Assembly: GCA_021851865.1 (NCBI GenBank)
Contig: JAJZBU010000010.1
Span: forward strand, 1 to 64,000
Length of the DNA stretch: 64,000 nt
Direction of reading: 5' to 3'
From: Pseudomonadota bacterium
GTDB taxonomy: Bacteria > Pseudomonadota > Gammaproteobacteria > Pseudomonadales > Moraxellaceae
The position numbers and the translations under genes were made by a program. This document shows, in pieces, positions 22,270 through 33,400 of this stretch (its first letter is position 1; each line of letters starts with the position of its first letter). The notes beneath the pieces are model-generated. The model ran no database searches. It saw nothing but the letters and a program-made list of their open reading frames with translations, and was not told where the DNA came from.

Positions 22270-22760
22270 TGTTCCTGCTGGATACCAACGTTATTTCCGA
22301 ACTTCGGAAGGCCGGTGACGGCAAGGCCGATGCCAATGTCGTCGCTTGGCTGTCCAGCGTGGATGCCACGACCTTCTATCTCTCCGTCGTCACTCTCATG
22401 GAAATCGAACTCGGCATCCTTCGGGTCGAACGGCGCGATCCGCCCCAAGGGGCCAGGCTTCGTGCCTGGATGGATCACCATGTCTTGCCCGAATTTGCGG
22501 ATCGAACCTTGTCTGTCGATACCGCCGTGGCATTGCGTTGCGCACCCCTTCATGTGCTGGAGCCGCGCCCCGAGCGAGATGCGTTCATTGCCGCGACAGC
22601 TCTGGCCCATGGCATGACGGTTGTGACCCGCAATCTAGCTGATTTCGCGCCAACGGGTGTGCCGCTGCTCAACCCATGGGAGGCTCCCGTGAGCGAGAAC
22701 ACTGATATCAAACCCGCCTCAAACAGCTTCGGCAGGGCCGGCCCTGGCAGTTGCTCATGA
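22269..22760 (+). CDS. VapC-type PIN-domain toxin (ribonuclease)
   Basis: A PIN-domain RNase paired with the antitoxin directly upstream (TAATG overlap). The acidic metal-binding residues are visible in FLLDTNVISELRK, LMEIELGILR, ERDAFIAATALAHG and VTRNLADF. The natural end of such proteins is near LLNPWE (about residue 139). This frame runs about 24 residues further into what looks like the start of another gene, so the C-terminus may have been altered by a deletion. It would cut RNA when the antitoxin is degraded. Confidence 0.88.
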   Translation: MFLLDTNVISELRKAGDGKADANVVAWLSSVDATTFYLSVVTLMEIELGILRVERRDPPQGARLRAWMDHHVLPEFADRTLSVDTAVALRCAPLHVLEPRPERDAFIAATALAHGMTVVTRNLADFAPTGVPLLNPWEAPVSENTDIKPASNSFGRAGPGSCS

Positions 22761-23043
22761 TCGGCGATGGGATCAGCCAGATCACGGCCGAGGACGTTGA
22801 CGCGCTGACGCGCATCTTCGACCTGTTCCCGCATGTTGGCGGCCTGGATGTGACCACATCGGCCGGTCCCCTACGGGTGTCACGCGATTTTCCGAGCGCC
22901 GGGTCGATCAACTGCTCGCCGGCATTTTCGAGCGCAACCTGGCCGTCACCGGCATCACCTTTTCGGCAGCCTGCCAGCGTGGCGAAATCACCGCCGATGA
23001 AATGGATCGCCGTCTGAAAGACATCGCTCGTCAGAGCGCACCA
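22689..23043 (+). pseudogene. Degenerate gene of unknown family
   Basis: Coding-like pieces appear in successive frames: SENTDIKPASNSFGRAGP, then LLMIGDGISQITAEDVDAL and RIFDLFPHVGGLDVT, then RRVDQLLAGIFERNLAVTG and a tail FSAACQRGEITADEMDRRL ending in a stop. The breaks fit at least two small frameshifting changes. I do not recognise the family. It overlaps the extended end of the toxin gene, and together they look like a worn segment of mobile DNA. Bases 23044-23214 hold no gene. Confidence 0.35.
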
Positions 23044-23214
23044 TGACATCGCCCGGGGACACGATCATGTAAGGGCGGTGAGATTGAGGTGGTCGGTCGT
23101 GCGTTTGATGTCCTTCATCCCTATTCGCTACAATCCAGGCGGCGATTTCCCGGCAGCGGCTCCTGGGACAGGGCAGTGCTATGAAAATGCGGTCATGAGG
23201 ATGGAGTTGCTGCC

Positions 23215-26200
23215 GTGATGCCGATCTATTTCAGTCGTGACGATGTCATCGCCTGGGCGGGCATGCCCACCTTCGTCAAGGCTTTGGGTTATCTGTCCAA
23301 GGTCAAGGACGCTTCCTGGAGCGAAGGGCAATCGCCAGGCAGCATTTATCTGCAAGGGCGGGTGCAGGGGCAGGCGAGGCGCCCCTATAATGTCGTCGCC
23401 TTTGTGCACAGGGCGGATGGGGAACTGCAGGTCTTCGGTGACTGCACGTGTCCGGTCGGCGCTCTGTGCAAGCATATCACGGCCTTGCTCCTGGTCGCTC
23501 AGCACCAGCTGACGCCACCGACCGCGCACGGAGAGGTCGATCAGTGGCTGGATCGCTTGCGGACGCAGCGCGCCGCCAGGGCCGCCAAGCAAGCCGCCGG
23601 TGTGGCGACGAGCAAACAGGGGCTCGCCTACGTCCTGACTTGGTCGCATCAGGACGATCAGGCGACGCCGCCGCAGATCCTCCTTTATAAAGGCAATCGC
23701 GGGAAAAGTGGTGCCTTCACCCAGATCCGTGATCCCTGGGACAATATCGACGCGGCTTTTGTCCATCCACCGCAATTTATCGATGCCGCTGATCTGCGTA
23801 TCTTGCGCGCTTTGCTGCTCAACCGTCGCCGCGAGGACTATGGTCGCTTCATGCTGTATGACAGCCATGGCGCCGAGACCTTGAACATGATGCTGGCCAG
23901 CGGTCGCCTCTACGCGTGTAAGCATGAGCGGGTCTTGGTCGACATCCATGAAATGCAGCTTCTGCATCCTGCTGCGGCCCGGGATGCGCAGCTCGTCTGG
24001 ACGAAGGCCGCGGGCGATCGCATGATGCCGGTGCTGCGCGCCGGATCAGAGCCGGTACGCTGGCTGGCCACCGATCCGCCCTGCTACATCGATGTTGCCA
24101 GTGGCGCTTGCGGTGAGCTGCGCATGCCATGGCCTGTCGATGACTTGGTGCAGATGTTGGGGATGCCGAGTATTTCTTTCGACGAGGCAGCCCGCGTCGC
24201 CGCTGCCTTGCGGGAAATACTGCCCGATTTGCCGCTCCCACCCAGCAACGAAGATGCCGGGGGGCGCTGCATCGACGTCGAGCCGGTGCCGGTGCTGCAG
24301 CTGTATGCGCTGGAATGGGAGGAGCAGCCGATCGCTCTGGCGGCGCTGAGTTTTCAGTATGAGGACCAGTTGGTCCGGACAGATGAGAAAGATGGCTTGC
24401 GTTGGGGTTCGCACGATGAGGTCATCCATCTGCGGCGGCGCAGAGCCAGCGAAGCCCAATACCGTGCAGAACTTGAGCACTGGCAGTTGCAGGCGCATCC
24501 GCAGTTCGCCCAAGGGGCAGAGGACGCGGCCACTACTTATCTGGCGGCCCCCGACCGGGCAGCATGGGCAGAGTTTATGAAACGGGCGGTGCCGGCCCTG
24601 CGTGACCAGGGCTGGCGCGTTTTCATCAATGAAGAATTTCCCTACGCGGCTCAGGAGATCGATGCCATCGAGGGGCAGCTGCAACAGGGCGACGACGGTT
24701 GGTACGATGTCGAGATGGGCGTCGTCGTCGGTGATCGACGCTTTCCCCTGCAAGCTTTGCTGCTCGCCCTGTTCGAGCGTGACCGGCGCTGGCTGAGTGG
24801 CGAACTCGAGCACATTCCCGAGGATGAAGCCATAGAGCTCTTCGCCAGCGAAGAGAAGCTCTGGCTACCCGCGGCGCGCCTCAAGCCCGTCGTGCGGGCA
24901 TTGATCGATCTGTTCGAACACCGGGAAAGTCTGCGCATTTCTCCCTGGGACTTCGGGCGTATGGCTCTGCTTGAGTCCACCGGCCGCTGGCAGTTTCACG
25001 GCGACGCCGCTTTGCGCGAACTGGCCGTCCGCCTGCGCGCCGGTGGCGAGGTGCCCGAGGTCGATCCGCCGCAGTGGCTGCTGGCCGAGTTGCGCCCCTA
25101 TCAGCGTCAGGGTTTAGCTTGGATGCAGCACCTGCGGCGCCATGATCTGTCCGGGGTACTGGCCGATGACATGGGGCTGGGTAAGACGGTACAGACGCTG
25201 GCGCATCTGCAATACGAAAAGGAGGCCGGCCGCCTCGATCGTCCGGCGCTCATCATCCTACCCACCACCTTGTTGCACAACTGGGTGGAAGAGTCGCGAC
25301 GTTTCACTCCCCAGCTGAAGGTGCTGAATCTGCACGGGGCGCAGCGCAAGGACCTGTTCGCGCGCATCCCCGAACACGATCTCATCCTGACCACCTATGC
25401 GTTGATCTGGCGTGACCGCGATGTGCTGGCGCAGCAGGATTATCACTTGCTCATCCTCGATGAGGCGCATTACGTCAAGAATGCTCATACCCGGACCGCG
25501 GCGGCGATACGGCAGCTCCGGTCGCGGCATCGCCTGTGTCTGACGGGTACGCCGATGGAGAATCATCTCGGCGAATTGTGGTCGCAATTTGATTTTCTGC
25601 TGCCAGGCTTCCTCGGTTCGCTCAAGGATTTCACGCAGCGTTGGCGCACGCCGATAGAAAAACTCGGCGATAGCGGCCGACGCGAGCTGCTCAGCCGCCG
25701 CCTGCGCCCGTTCATGTTGCGCCGGCGCAAGGACGAGGTGGCCGGCGAACTGCCGGAAAAGACCATCATCGTTCGCTCGGTGGAGCTGGAACAGGCGCAG
25801 CGCGATCTTTATGAAACGGTGCGCATGACCTTGCAGGAAAAGGTCAGAATCGCCATCGACCAGCATGGTCTGGCGAAAAGCCAGATCATCGTTCTCGATG
25901 CCCTGCTCAAGCTACGCCAGGTCTGCTGTGATCCACGCCTGATCAAAACCGGCGATCATCGCGCCGTCCCTTCGGCCAAATTCGAGCTGCTGTTGGCGAT
26001 GCTCCCCGCGCTGATCGAGGAGGGGCGGCGTATTTTGTTGTTCTCGCAGTTCACCAGCATGCTTGAACTCATCGCCGCCGCTCTCGATCAGCGCGGTATC
26101 GGCTATGTCGTCCTGACCGGCGACAGCGTGGATCGCGCCACGCCGGTACAGCGCTTCAAGCAGGGCGAAGTGCCGGTTTTTCTCATCAGTCTCAAAGCGG

Positions 26201-26496
26201 GTGGGGTCGGGCTCAATCTCACCACCGCCGACACCGTCATCCACTATGACCCCTGGTGGAACCCGGCCGTCGAACAGCAGGCGACCGACCGCGCCCATCG
26301 CCTTGGACAGGAGAAGGCGGTCTTCGTCTATCGCCTGATCGTGGCGGGCAGCATCGAAGAAAAAATATTGGCGTTGCAGGAAAAGAAATCCCATTTGATC
26401 GATGCCGTTCTCGGTGCTGGCACGGGTTCGGGCGGTAAATTCAGCACCGATGAACTCGCCGCGCTGTTTGAGCCCTTGCCAGCGCTCGATGCTTAG
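23215..26496 (+). CDS. SWIM zinc-finger SNF2-family DNA helicase/ATPase
   Basis: A 1093-residue Swi2/Snf2 protein. The N-terminal SWIM finger has the CxCx5CxH ligands in CTCPVGALCKH (residues 77-87). A long middle region of about 500 residues shows no motif that I recognise. The ATPase follows with YQRQGLAWM (Q-like), Walker A DDMGLGKT (about 650), DEAH in LILDEAHYVKN (about 749), LTGTPMENHLGELWSQ, and motif VI QQATDRAHRLGQ near the C-terminus. Such proteins translocate on double-stranded DNA and remodel bound proteins; the bacterial role is poorly defined. GTG 23215 or ATG 23218 are both possible starts, with GGAG upstream. Confidence 0.9.
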   Translation: MMPIYFSRDDVIAWAGMPTFVKALGYLSKVKDASWSEGQSPGSIYLQGRVQGQARRPYNVVAFVHRADGELQVFGDCTCPVGALCKHITALLLVAQHQLTPPTAHGEVDQWLDRLRTQRAARAAKQAAGVATSKQGLAYVLTWSHQDDQATPPQILLYKGNRGKSGAFTQIRDPWDNIDAAFVHPPQFIDAADLRILRALLLNRRREDYGRFMLYDSHGAETLNMMLASGRLYACKHERVLVDIHEMQLLHPAAARDAQLVWTKAAGDRMMPVLRAGSEPVRWLATDPPCYIDVASGACGELRMPWPVDDLVQMLGMPSISFDEAARVAAALREILPDLPLPPSNEDAGGRCIDVEPVPVLQLYALEWEEQPIALAALSFQYEDQLVRTDEKDGLRWGSHDEVIHLRRRRASEAQYRAELEHWQLQAHPQFAQGAEDAATTYLAAPDRAAWAEFMKRAVPALRDQGWRVFINEEFPYAAQEIDAIEGQLQQGDDGWYDVEMGVVVGDRRFPLQALLLALFERDRRWLSGELEHIPEDEAIELFASEEKLWLPAARLKPVVRALIDLFEHRESLRISPWDFGRMALLESTGRWQFHGDAALRELAVRLRAGGEVPEVDPPQWLLAELRPYQRQGLAWMQHLRRHDLSGVLADDMGLGKTVQTLAHLQYEKEAGRLDRPALIILPTTLLHNWVEESRRFTPQLKVLNLHGAQRKDLFARIPEHDLILTTYALIWRDRDVLAQQDYHLLILDEAHYVKNAHTRTAAAIRQLRSRHRLCLTGTPMENHLGELWSQFDFLLPGFLGSLKDFTQRWRTPIEKLGDSGRRELLSRRLRPFMLRRRKDEVAGELPEKTIIVRSVELEQAQRDLYETVRMTLQEKVRIAIDQHGLAKSQIIVLDALLKLRQVCCDPRLIKTGDHRAVPSAKFELLLAMLPALIEEGRRILLFSQFTSMLELIAAALDQRGIGYVVLTGDSVDRATPVQRFKQGEVPVFLISLKAGGVGLNLTTADTVIHYDPWWNPAVEQQATDRAHRLGQEKAVFVYRLIVAGSIEEKILALQEKKSHLIDAVLGAGTGSGGKFSTDELAALFEPLPALDA

Positions 26497-26536
26497 GGAT
26501 GGTCGTCGATATTGTTGCGCGAAGCGTCAATGAGTC

Positions 26537-26565
26537 TTGACGATGACGGTCAAGACATGTAGAAT
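26537..26565 (+). promoter_or_regulatory. Promoter of the initiator tRNA gene
   Basis: TTGACG and TAGAAT are separated by exactly 17 bases. The predicted start is near 26572, seven bases before the tRNA. This is probably the main promoter for the tRNA and, by read-through, for rimP-nusA-infB. Confidence 0.75.
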
Positions 26566-26578
26566 TATCGGCCTCAGT

Positions 26579-26655
<77 letters not shown>

Positions 26656-26661
26656 CATTCG

Positions 26662-26686
26662 ACAGGCGGTGCATCCGCCTGTTTTT
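26662..26686 (+). terminator. Terminator directly after the initiator tRNA
   Basis: ACAGGCGG and CCGCCTGT form an eight-pair stem with loop TGCAT, followed by a run of T. It begins seven bases after the tRNA and is the first of two tandem terminators before rimP. Confidence 0.85.
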
Positions 26687-26814
26687 GTTGGTGAAGCCTG
26701 TTCAGGTGGGCGCCACGGAGTGTCGCTGAAAAGCGATCACCAGGCGATCGGACCGCAAGTCGATCGCAGACATTCGACGGTTTCGGCGAGTCTTCGGCGC
26801 CGAAACGAAGAAGG

Positions 26815-26839
26815 CCCACGATGACGTGGGTTTTTTTTT
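26815..26839 (+). terminator. Second terminator, abutting the rimP ribosome site
   Basis: CCCACG and CGTGGG enclose ATGA and are followed by nine T residues. The rimP ATG is only 12 bases past the T-run, which leaves no room for a promoter between them. rimP-nusA transcripts must therefore pass this signal, so it may act as an attenuator. Confidence 0.85.
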
Positions 26840-26851
26840 GGCGGTGAGGCG

Positions 26852-27313
26852 ATGACGCAGACGACCAAAGCAGAGAAACTGGCTCAGATGCTAGCGCCGG
26901 CGGTGACGGCCTGCGGCGTCGAGTTGTGGGGTATCGAGTTTTTCCCGCAGGGGCGGCGCAGTGTGTTGCGCGTCTATATCGATAGTCCGGAAGGGGTGAC
27001 GGTCGACACCTGTGGGCGCGTCAGTCATCAGGTCAGCGGTGTCCTCGATGTCGAGGATCCTATTGCCGGCGAGTATATTCTCGAAGTCTCGTCGCCGGGC
27101 TGGGAGCGGCCGCTCTACACCCTGGCGCAGTATCAACGTTTTGTCGGATCGCAGGTGCATCTGCGTCTTTGTGCCCCGGTGGCGGGGCGGCGGCGTTACC
27201 AGGGGCTGCTGCGTGCTGTCGATGAGACGGGGCGCTTGCATCTGGTCGTCGAGGGTAGCGAAGTGGAGCTGACTTTATCGCAAGTCGATAAAGGACATAT
27301 CGTCGCAGAATGA
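26852..27313 (+). CDS. rimP: Ribosome maturation factor RimP
   Basis: A 153-residue factor needed for 30S subunit maturation. The N-terminal alpha/beta domain contains [21 protein letters not shown] and the conserved [15 protein letters not shown] (more often SPGLDRPL). The C-terminal SH3-like domain starts near residue 90. It is the first protein gene of the nusA-infB operon, and its GGTGAGG ribosome site sits directly behind the terminator T-run. nusA starts 31 bases downstream. Confidence 0.95.
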   Translation: MTQTTKAEKLAQMLAPAVTACGVELWGIEFFPQGRRSVLRVYIDSPEGVTVDTCGRVSHQVSGVLDVEDPIAGEYILEVSSPGWERPLYTLAQYQRFVGSQVHLRLCAPVAGRRRYQGLLRAVDETGRLHLVVEGSEVELTLSQVDKGHIVAE

Positions 27314-27344
27314 AGGCAGTGGTCAACGTAGCTTGAGGTCGGTC

Positions 27345-28817
27345 ATGAGCAAAGAAATCCTCGCAGTGGTGGACTCGGTCAGCAATGAGAAGGGTGTGCC
27401 GCGCGAAATCATCTTCCAGGCGATGGAGCAGGCTCTCGTCGCCGCCACCAAGAAGCGCTTCGACAACGATGAGGTCGATGTGCGCGTCAGCATCAATCGC
27501 AAGACCGGCGAATACGAGACCTATCGCCGCTGGACGGTGGTCGAGGATTATGATCACGAGATGCCAGCGCAGCAGTTGGCGATCAGCGACGTCGCTGAGC
27601 AGGGCATGCAGGTCGGCGATGTGCGCGAAGAAGAGATCGAGTCGGTCGAGTTTGGTCGCATCGCCGCGCAGACGGCGAAGCAGGTCATCGTCACCAAGGT
27701 GAGAGAAGCGGAACGGGCCATGGTCGCCGACGCCTATCGCCACCGTCTCGGCGAGATCCTGCGCGGCTCCGTGAAGAAGACGACGCGCGACGGCTTGATC
27801 CTTGACCTTGGCAACAACGCCGAGGCTTACTTGGCGCGCGAAGACATGTTGCCGCGTGAATCCTTCCGTCTCGGCGAAACGGTCAGCGCCGTACTCTACA
27901 AGATCGATCAGGAAGGACGCGGCACCCAACTCATGATGTCGCGCACGCGGCCGGAGATGCTGGTCGAGAAGTTTCGTATCGAAGTGCCGGAAATCGGCGA
28001 GCAGATCATCGAGATCAAAGGCGCCGCGCGTGATCCCGGACAGCGGGCCAAGATCGCGGTCAAGACCAATGATCATCGCATCGATCCGCAAGGCGCCTGC
28101 ATCGGCATGCGCGGTTCGCGCGTGCAACTGGTGAGCGAAGCGCTCGGCGGCGAGCGCATCGACATCGTGCTCTGGGACGATAATCCTGCCCAGTACGTCA
28201 TCAATGCCCTGCAGCCGGCGGAAGTGGTGTCGATCATCATCGATGAAGACGCGCACGCCATGGATGTGGCGGTCAATGATGAACAGCTCGCCCAGGCCAT
28301 CGGTCGCGGTGGCCAGAATGTGCGTCTGGCTTCGGAATTGACCGGTTGGCGCATCAATGTGATGACCCTGAGCGAGGCCGAGGCCAAGCATCAGGGCGAA
28401 GCGCAGCAGCACGTCGCGATGTTCATGCAGGACCTCTCCGTCGATGAAGAGCTGGCGCAGATGCTGGTGGAAGAAGGTTTTAGTTCGCTCGAAGAAGTGG
28501 CCTATGTGCCGGCGGAAGAGATGCTGGCCATCGAAGGTTTCGATGAAGACATCGTGCAGGCTCTGCGCGAGCGCGCCAAGGACGTGTTGTTGACGCGCGC
28601 GCTGGTCAACGAGGAACAAGTACAACAGCCGGCCGAAGATCTTCTGTCGATGCCGGGGATGGACGCTGAACTGGCGCGCGCCCTGGCGGCGCGTGGCGTA
28701 TCAACGATGGAGGATCTCGCCGATCAGGGTATCGACGACATCCTCGACATTGCCGGCATGGATGAGAAGCGGGCAGCCGCTCTCATCATGAAGGCGCGTG
28801 AGCCCTGGTTCAAGTAA
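27345..28817 (+). CDS. nusA: Transcription termination/antitermination factor NusA
   Basis: A 490-residue RNA polymerase-binding factor that promotes pausing, intrinsic termination and Nus-dependent antitermination. The order is N-terminal polymerase-binding domain (1-130), S1 domain (about 135-200, with [16 protein letters not shown]), two KH domains ([20 protein letters not shown] and [18 protein letters not shown]), and two C-terminal acidic repeats typical of Gammaproteobacteria (about 360-490). [10 protein letters not shown] is the homologous start, with GAGG upstream. In E. coli NusA limits its own operon, which fits the terminators before rimP. Confidence 0.96.
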   Translation: MSKEILAVVDSVSNEKGVPREIIFQAMEQALVAATKKRFDNDEVDVRVSINRKTGEYETYRRWTVVEDYDHEMPAQQLAISDVAEQGMQVGDVREEEIESVEFGRIAAQTAKQVIVTKVREAERAMVADAYRHRLGEILRGSVKKTTRDGLILDLGNNAEAYLAREDMLPRESFRLGETVSAVLYKIDQEGRGTQLMMSRTRPEMLVEKFRIEVPEIGEQIIEIKGAARDPGQRAKIAVKTNDHRIDPQGACIGMRGSRVQLVSEALGGERIDIVLWDDNPAQYVINALQPAEVVSIIIDEDAHAMDVAVNDEQLAQAIGRGGQNVRLASELTGWRINVMTLSEAEAKHQGEAQQHVAMFMQDLSVDEELAQMLVEEGFSSLEEVAYVPAEEMLAIEGFDEDIVQALRERAKDVLLTRALVNEEQVQQPAEDLLSMPGMDAELARALAARGVSTMEDLADQGIDDILDIAGMDEKRAAALIMKAREPWFK

Positions 28818-28837
28818 GGCAGGGGGGAGAATAGAGT

Positions 28838-31549
<2,712 letters not shown>

Positions 31550-31561
31550 GCGGAGGTCGAC

Positions 31562-31945
31562 GTGAGCCAGCGACTCGAACGTCTCGCCGACCAGATCATG
31601 CGTGATCTGGCGGTCCTGATTCGTCAGGAGCTGAAAGATCCGCGCCTCGGCATGGTCACCATTTCGGCGGTCAAGCTCAGTCGCGATCTCGGCTACGCCG
31701 ACGTCTACGTCACCGTTCTCGGTCAGGATCTCGCTGTCGCCGACCGGGTCAGCGTCGACGTGCTGCAAGGCGCCGCCGGTCTGCTGCGTGCTGGCCTGGG
31801 GCGCGGTCTGCGCACGCGTGTCGTACCGCGCCTGCGCTTTCACTACGACGAAGTCCTGCTGCGCGCGCAACGCCTGTCCAGTCTGATCAGTCAGGCGGTG
31901 GCTGAGGATGCGGCGCGTCACGACCCCGAGGATGCGGCGCATTGA
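31562..31945 (+). CDS. rbfA: 30S ribosome-binding factor RbfA
   Basis: A 127-residue cold-shock-related factor for 16S rRNA 5' end maturation, with a KH-like fold. The conserved features are LADQIMRDLAVLIRQELKDPRLGMVTI and LGYADVYVTVLG, and PRLRFHYDE near residue 92. The start is GTG with GGAGGT seven bases upstream. The TGA overlaps the truB TTG start, so translation of truB is likely coupled. Confidence 0.94.
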   Translation: MSQRLERLADQIMRDLAVLIRQELKDPRLGMVTISAVKLSRDLGYADVYVTVLGQDLAVADRVSVDVLQGAAGLLRAGLGRGLRTRVVPRLRFHYDEVLLRAQRLSSLISQAVAEDAARHDPEDAAH

Positions 31946-32871
31946 GTCGACCCTCAGTCTCGCGACGGCAGGCCATCGACGGCGTGATGCTGCTCGACAA
32001 GCCGCTCGGTATGAGCTCGAATGCCCTGCTGCAGAAGGTCAAGTGGCTGCTGCAGGCGGAAAAGGCCGGCCATACCGGCAGCCTCGATCCCCTCGCCAGC
32101 GGCGTCCTGCCTTTGTGCTTCGGTGAAGCCACCAAGTTCGCCCAGTATCTGCTCGATAGCGACAAGACCTATGTCGTCGAGATGATCCTGGGGCGGCGCA
32201 GCACCACCCTCGACGCCGAGGGTGAGTTGAGTGCGCCGCAGCCTTGGCCCGAGCTCAGTGATACCGAGGTCGAGGCGGTGCTGCAGCGTTTTCGCGGCGA
32301 GCAGGCGCAGATTCCGCCGATGTATTCGGCGCTCAAACGCGATGGTGTGCCCCTGTATCGCCTCGCCCGGCGCGGCGAGGAGGTGGAGCGCGCGCCGCGT
32401 CAGGTGTCTATTCACGAGCTTTGCCTGCGCTCGCGCCAGGATGAACGCTGGGTGCTGCAGGTGCATTGTTCGAAAGGCACCTATATTCGCTCCCTCGTCG
32501 ACGACATCGGCCAATATCTGGGTTGCGGCGCTTATGTCAGCGCGCTACGGCGCATCGGCGTCGGCCCGTATCAGGAGGCTGATGCCTGTTCGCTGCCGAC
32601 CCTGCTCGCCGCGCATGAACGGGGCGAGTCGTTGCGGCCACACCTTTTACCCGTCGACTCGGCCTTGCAGGGTTGGCCGCGACTAGCGGTTTGTGATGAG
32701 TTTGCCTACAATCTGCAGCGCGGTCAGCGCCCCGGCCCAGTCGCGGCGGCGGCGGGTCTGTATGCGGTCTATCGCGCTCAGACGCTGATCGGCATCGCGC
32801 GCGTCGACGCTGCGGGTCAGCTGCGCGCTGAGAGAATGTTGCGCACCGATAGGGAGATGACACTCCCCTGA
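31942..32871 (+). CDS. truB: tRNA pseudouridine-55 synthase TruB
   Basis: A 309-residue enzyme that makes pseudouridine at position 55 in the T-loop of tRNAs. The catalytic Asp lies in [19 protein letters not shown] (about residues 45-63). The N-terminal motif [14 protein letters not shown], the KTYV strand and SKGTYIRSL are also present. A C-terminal PUA-like region follows from about 235. The start is TTG (31942) overlapping rbfA; a later start would remove part of the N-terminus but keep the domain. Upstream of rpsO, as in E. coli. Confidence 0.94.
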   Translation: MSRPSVSRRQAIDGVMLLDKPLGMSSNALLQKVKWLLQAEKAGHTGSLDPLASGVLPLCFGEATKFAQYLLDSDKTYVVEMILGRRSTTLDAEGELSAPQPWPELSDTEVEAVLQRFRGEQAQIPPMYSALKRDGVPLYRLARRGEEVERAPRQVSIHELCLRSRQDERWVLQVHCSKGTYIRSLVDDIGQYLGCGAYVSALRRIGVGPYQEADACSLPTLLAAHERGESLRPHLLPVDSALQGWPRLAVCDEFAYNLQRGQRPGPVAAAAGLYAVYRAQTLIGIARVDAAGQLRAERMLRTDREMTLP

Positions 32872-32875
32872 GTTC

Positions 32876-32943
32876 GGAGGCAGTTCGCCTCCCAACCCAC
32901 GCTGGCTGTAAAGATGCGCGGCCTGCCGTGGATAGAGAGCATC
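32876..32943 (+). promoter_or_regulatory. Structured rpsO leader
   Basis: Two hairpins lie between truB and rpsO: GGAGGC/GCCTCC (32876-32892) and a longer one closed by GATGC/GCATC (32913-32943) just before the GGAG ribosome site. In E. coli, S15 represses its own mRNA through a structured leader. Here the hairpins are visible, but S15 binding is only an inference. Confidence 0.35.
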
Positions 32944-32957
32944 TTGGAGTAAAGACA

Positions 32958-33227
32958 ATGGCGCTGAGTGCACCACAAAAGGCCGAAGTCGTCGCCAAAT
33001 ACGCGCGTGCGACCGGTGATACGGGATCCCCTGAAGTGCAAGTGGCCCTGCTGACCGCCCAGATCGAAGATCTGCGTGGTCACTTCCAGGCGCACAGCAA
33101 GGATCACCATTCGCGGCGTGGTCTGATCCGTATGGTCAATCAGCGGCGTAAGCTGCTCGATTACCTGCGCGGCAAGGATCGCGATCGCTACCTGGCCTTG
33201 ATCGGCTCCTTGGGTCTGCGTCGCTGA
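32958..33227 (+). CDS. rpsO: 30S ribosomal protein S15
   Basis: An 89-residue primary binder of the 16S central domain. The sequence has the family pattern [35 protein letters not shown] and the basic [16 protein letters not shown] 32958 gives exactly the E. coli length; the ten extra upstream codons in frame are not conserved. A terminator with a UACG loop follows, so rpsO ends this part of the operon and pnp is separated from it. Confidence 0.97.
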   Translation: MALSAPQKAEVVAKYARATGDTGSPEVQVALLTAQIEDLRGHFQAHSKDHHSRRGLIRMVNQRRKLLDYLRGKDRDRYLALIGSLGLRR

Positions 33228-33232
33228 GGTTG

Positions 33233-33258
33233 AGAGGCGGCTACGGCCGCCTCTTTTT
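33233..33258 (+). terminator. Terminator between rpsO and pnp
   Basis: AGAGGCGGC and GCCGCCTCT form a perfect nine-pair stem with the stable tetraloop TACG, followed by T residues. E. coli has a terminator at the same place. Confidence 0.92.
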
Positions 33259-33296
33259 GCGCGGGAATGAGGCTCGTCAACGCCAGTCTTCAGGCT

Positions 33297-33330
33297 TCTA
33301 AGGCCTGCGGGTAGCGCCGCAATTCTTAGA
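33297..33330 (+). promoter_or_regulatory. Hairpin in the pnp leader
   Basis: TCTAAG (33297-33302) pairs with CTTAGA (33325-33330). Inside it, GCGG pairs with CCGC, with a four-base internal loop on each side and the loop GTAGCG at the tip. In E. coli a pnp leader stem is cut by RNase III, and PNPase then represses its own mRNA. This hairpin is a candidate for the same control. Confidence 0.4.
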
Positions 33331-33400
33331 GGCCTAGGGTGCAGTGGGGTCGCGTTGCCCGCATGGGTCATCTATCAGGACATTATTAAGAGGCAACACC

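Noticed and set aside
19469-23214. An integrative element with att repeats at tRNA-Leu
   Set aside because: I could not find a copy of the tRNA 3' end (TTCAAGTCCCTCCTTCCGC) at the right side, and no integrase gene is present. The patch looks like accumulated remnants rather than one element.
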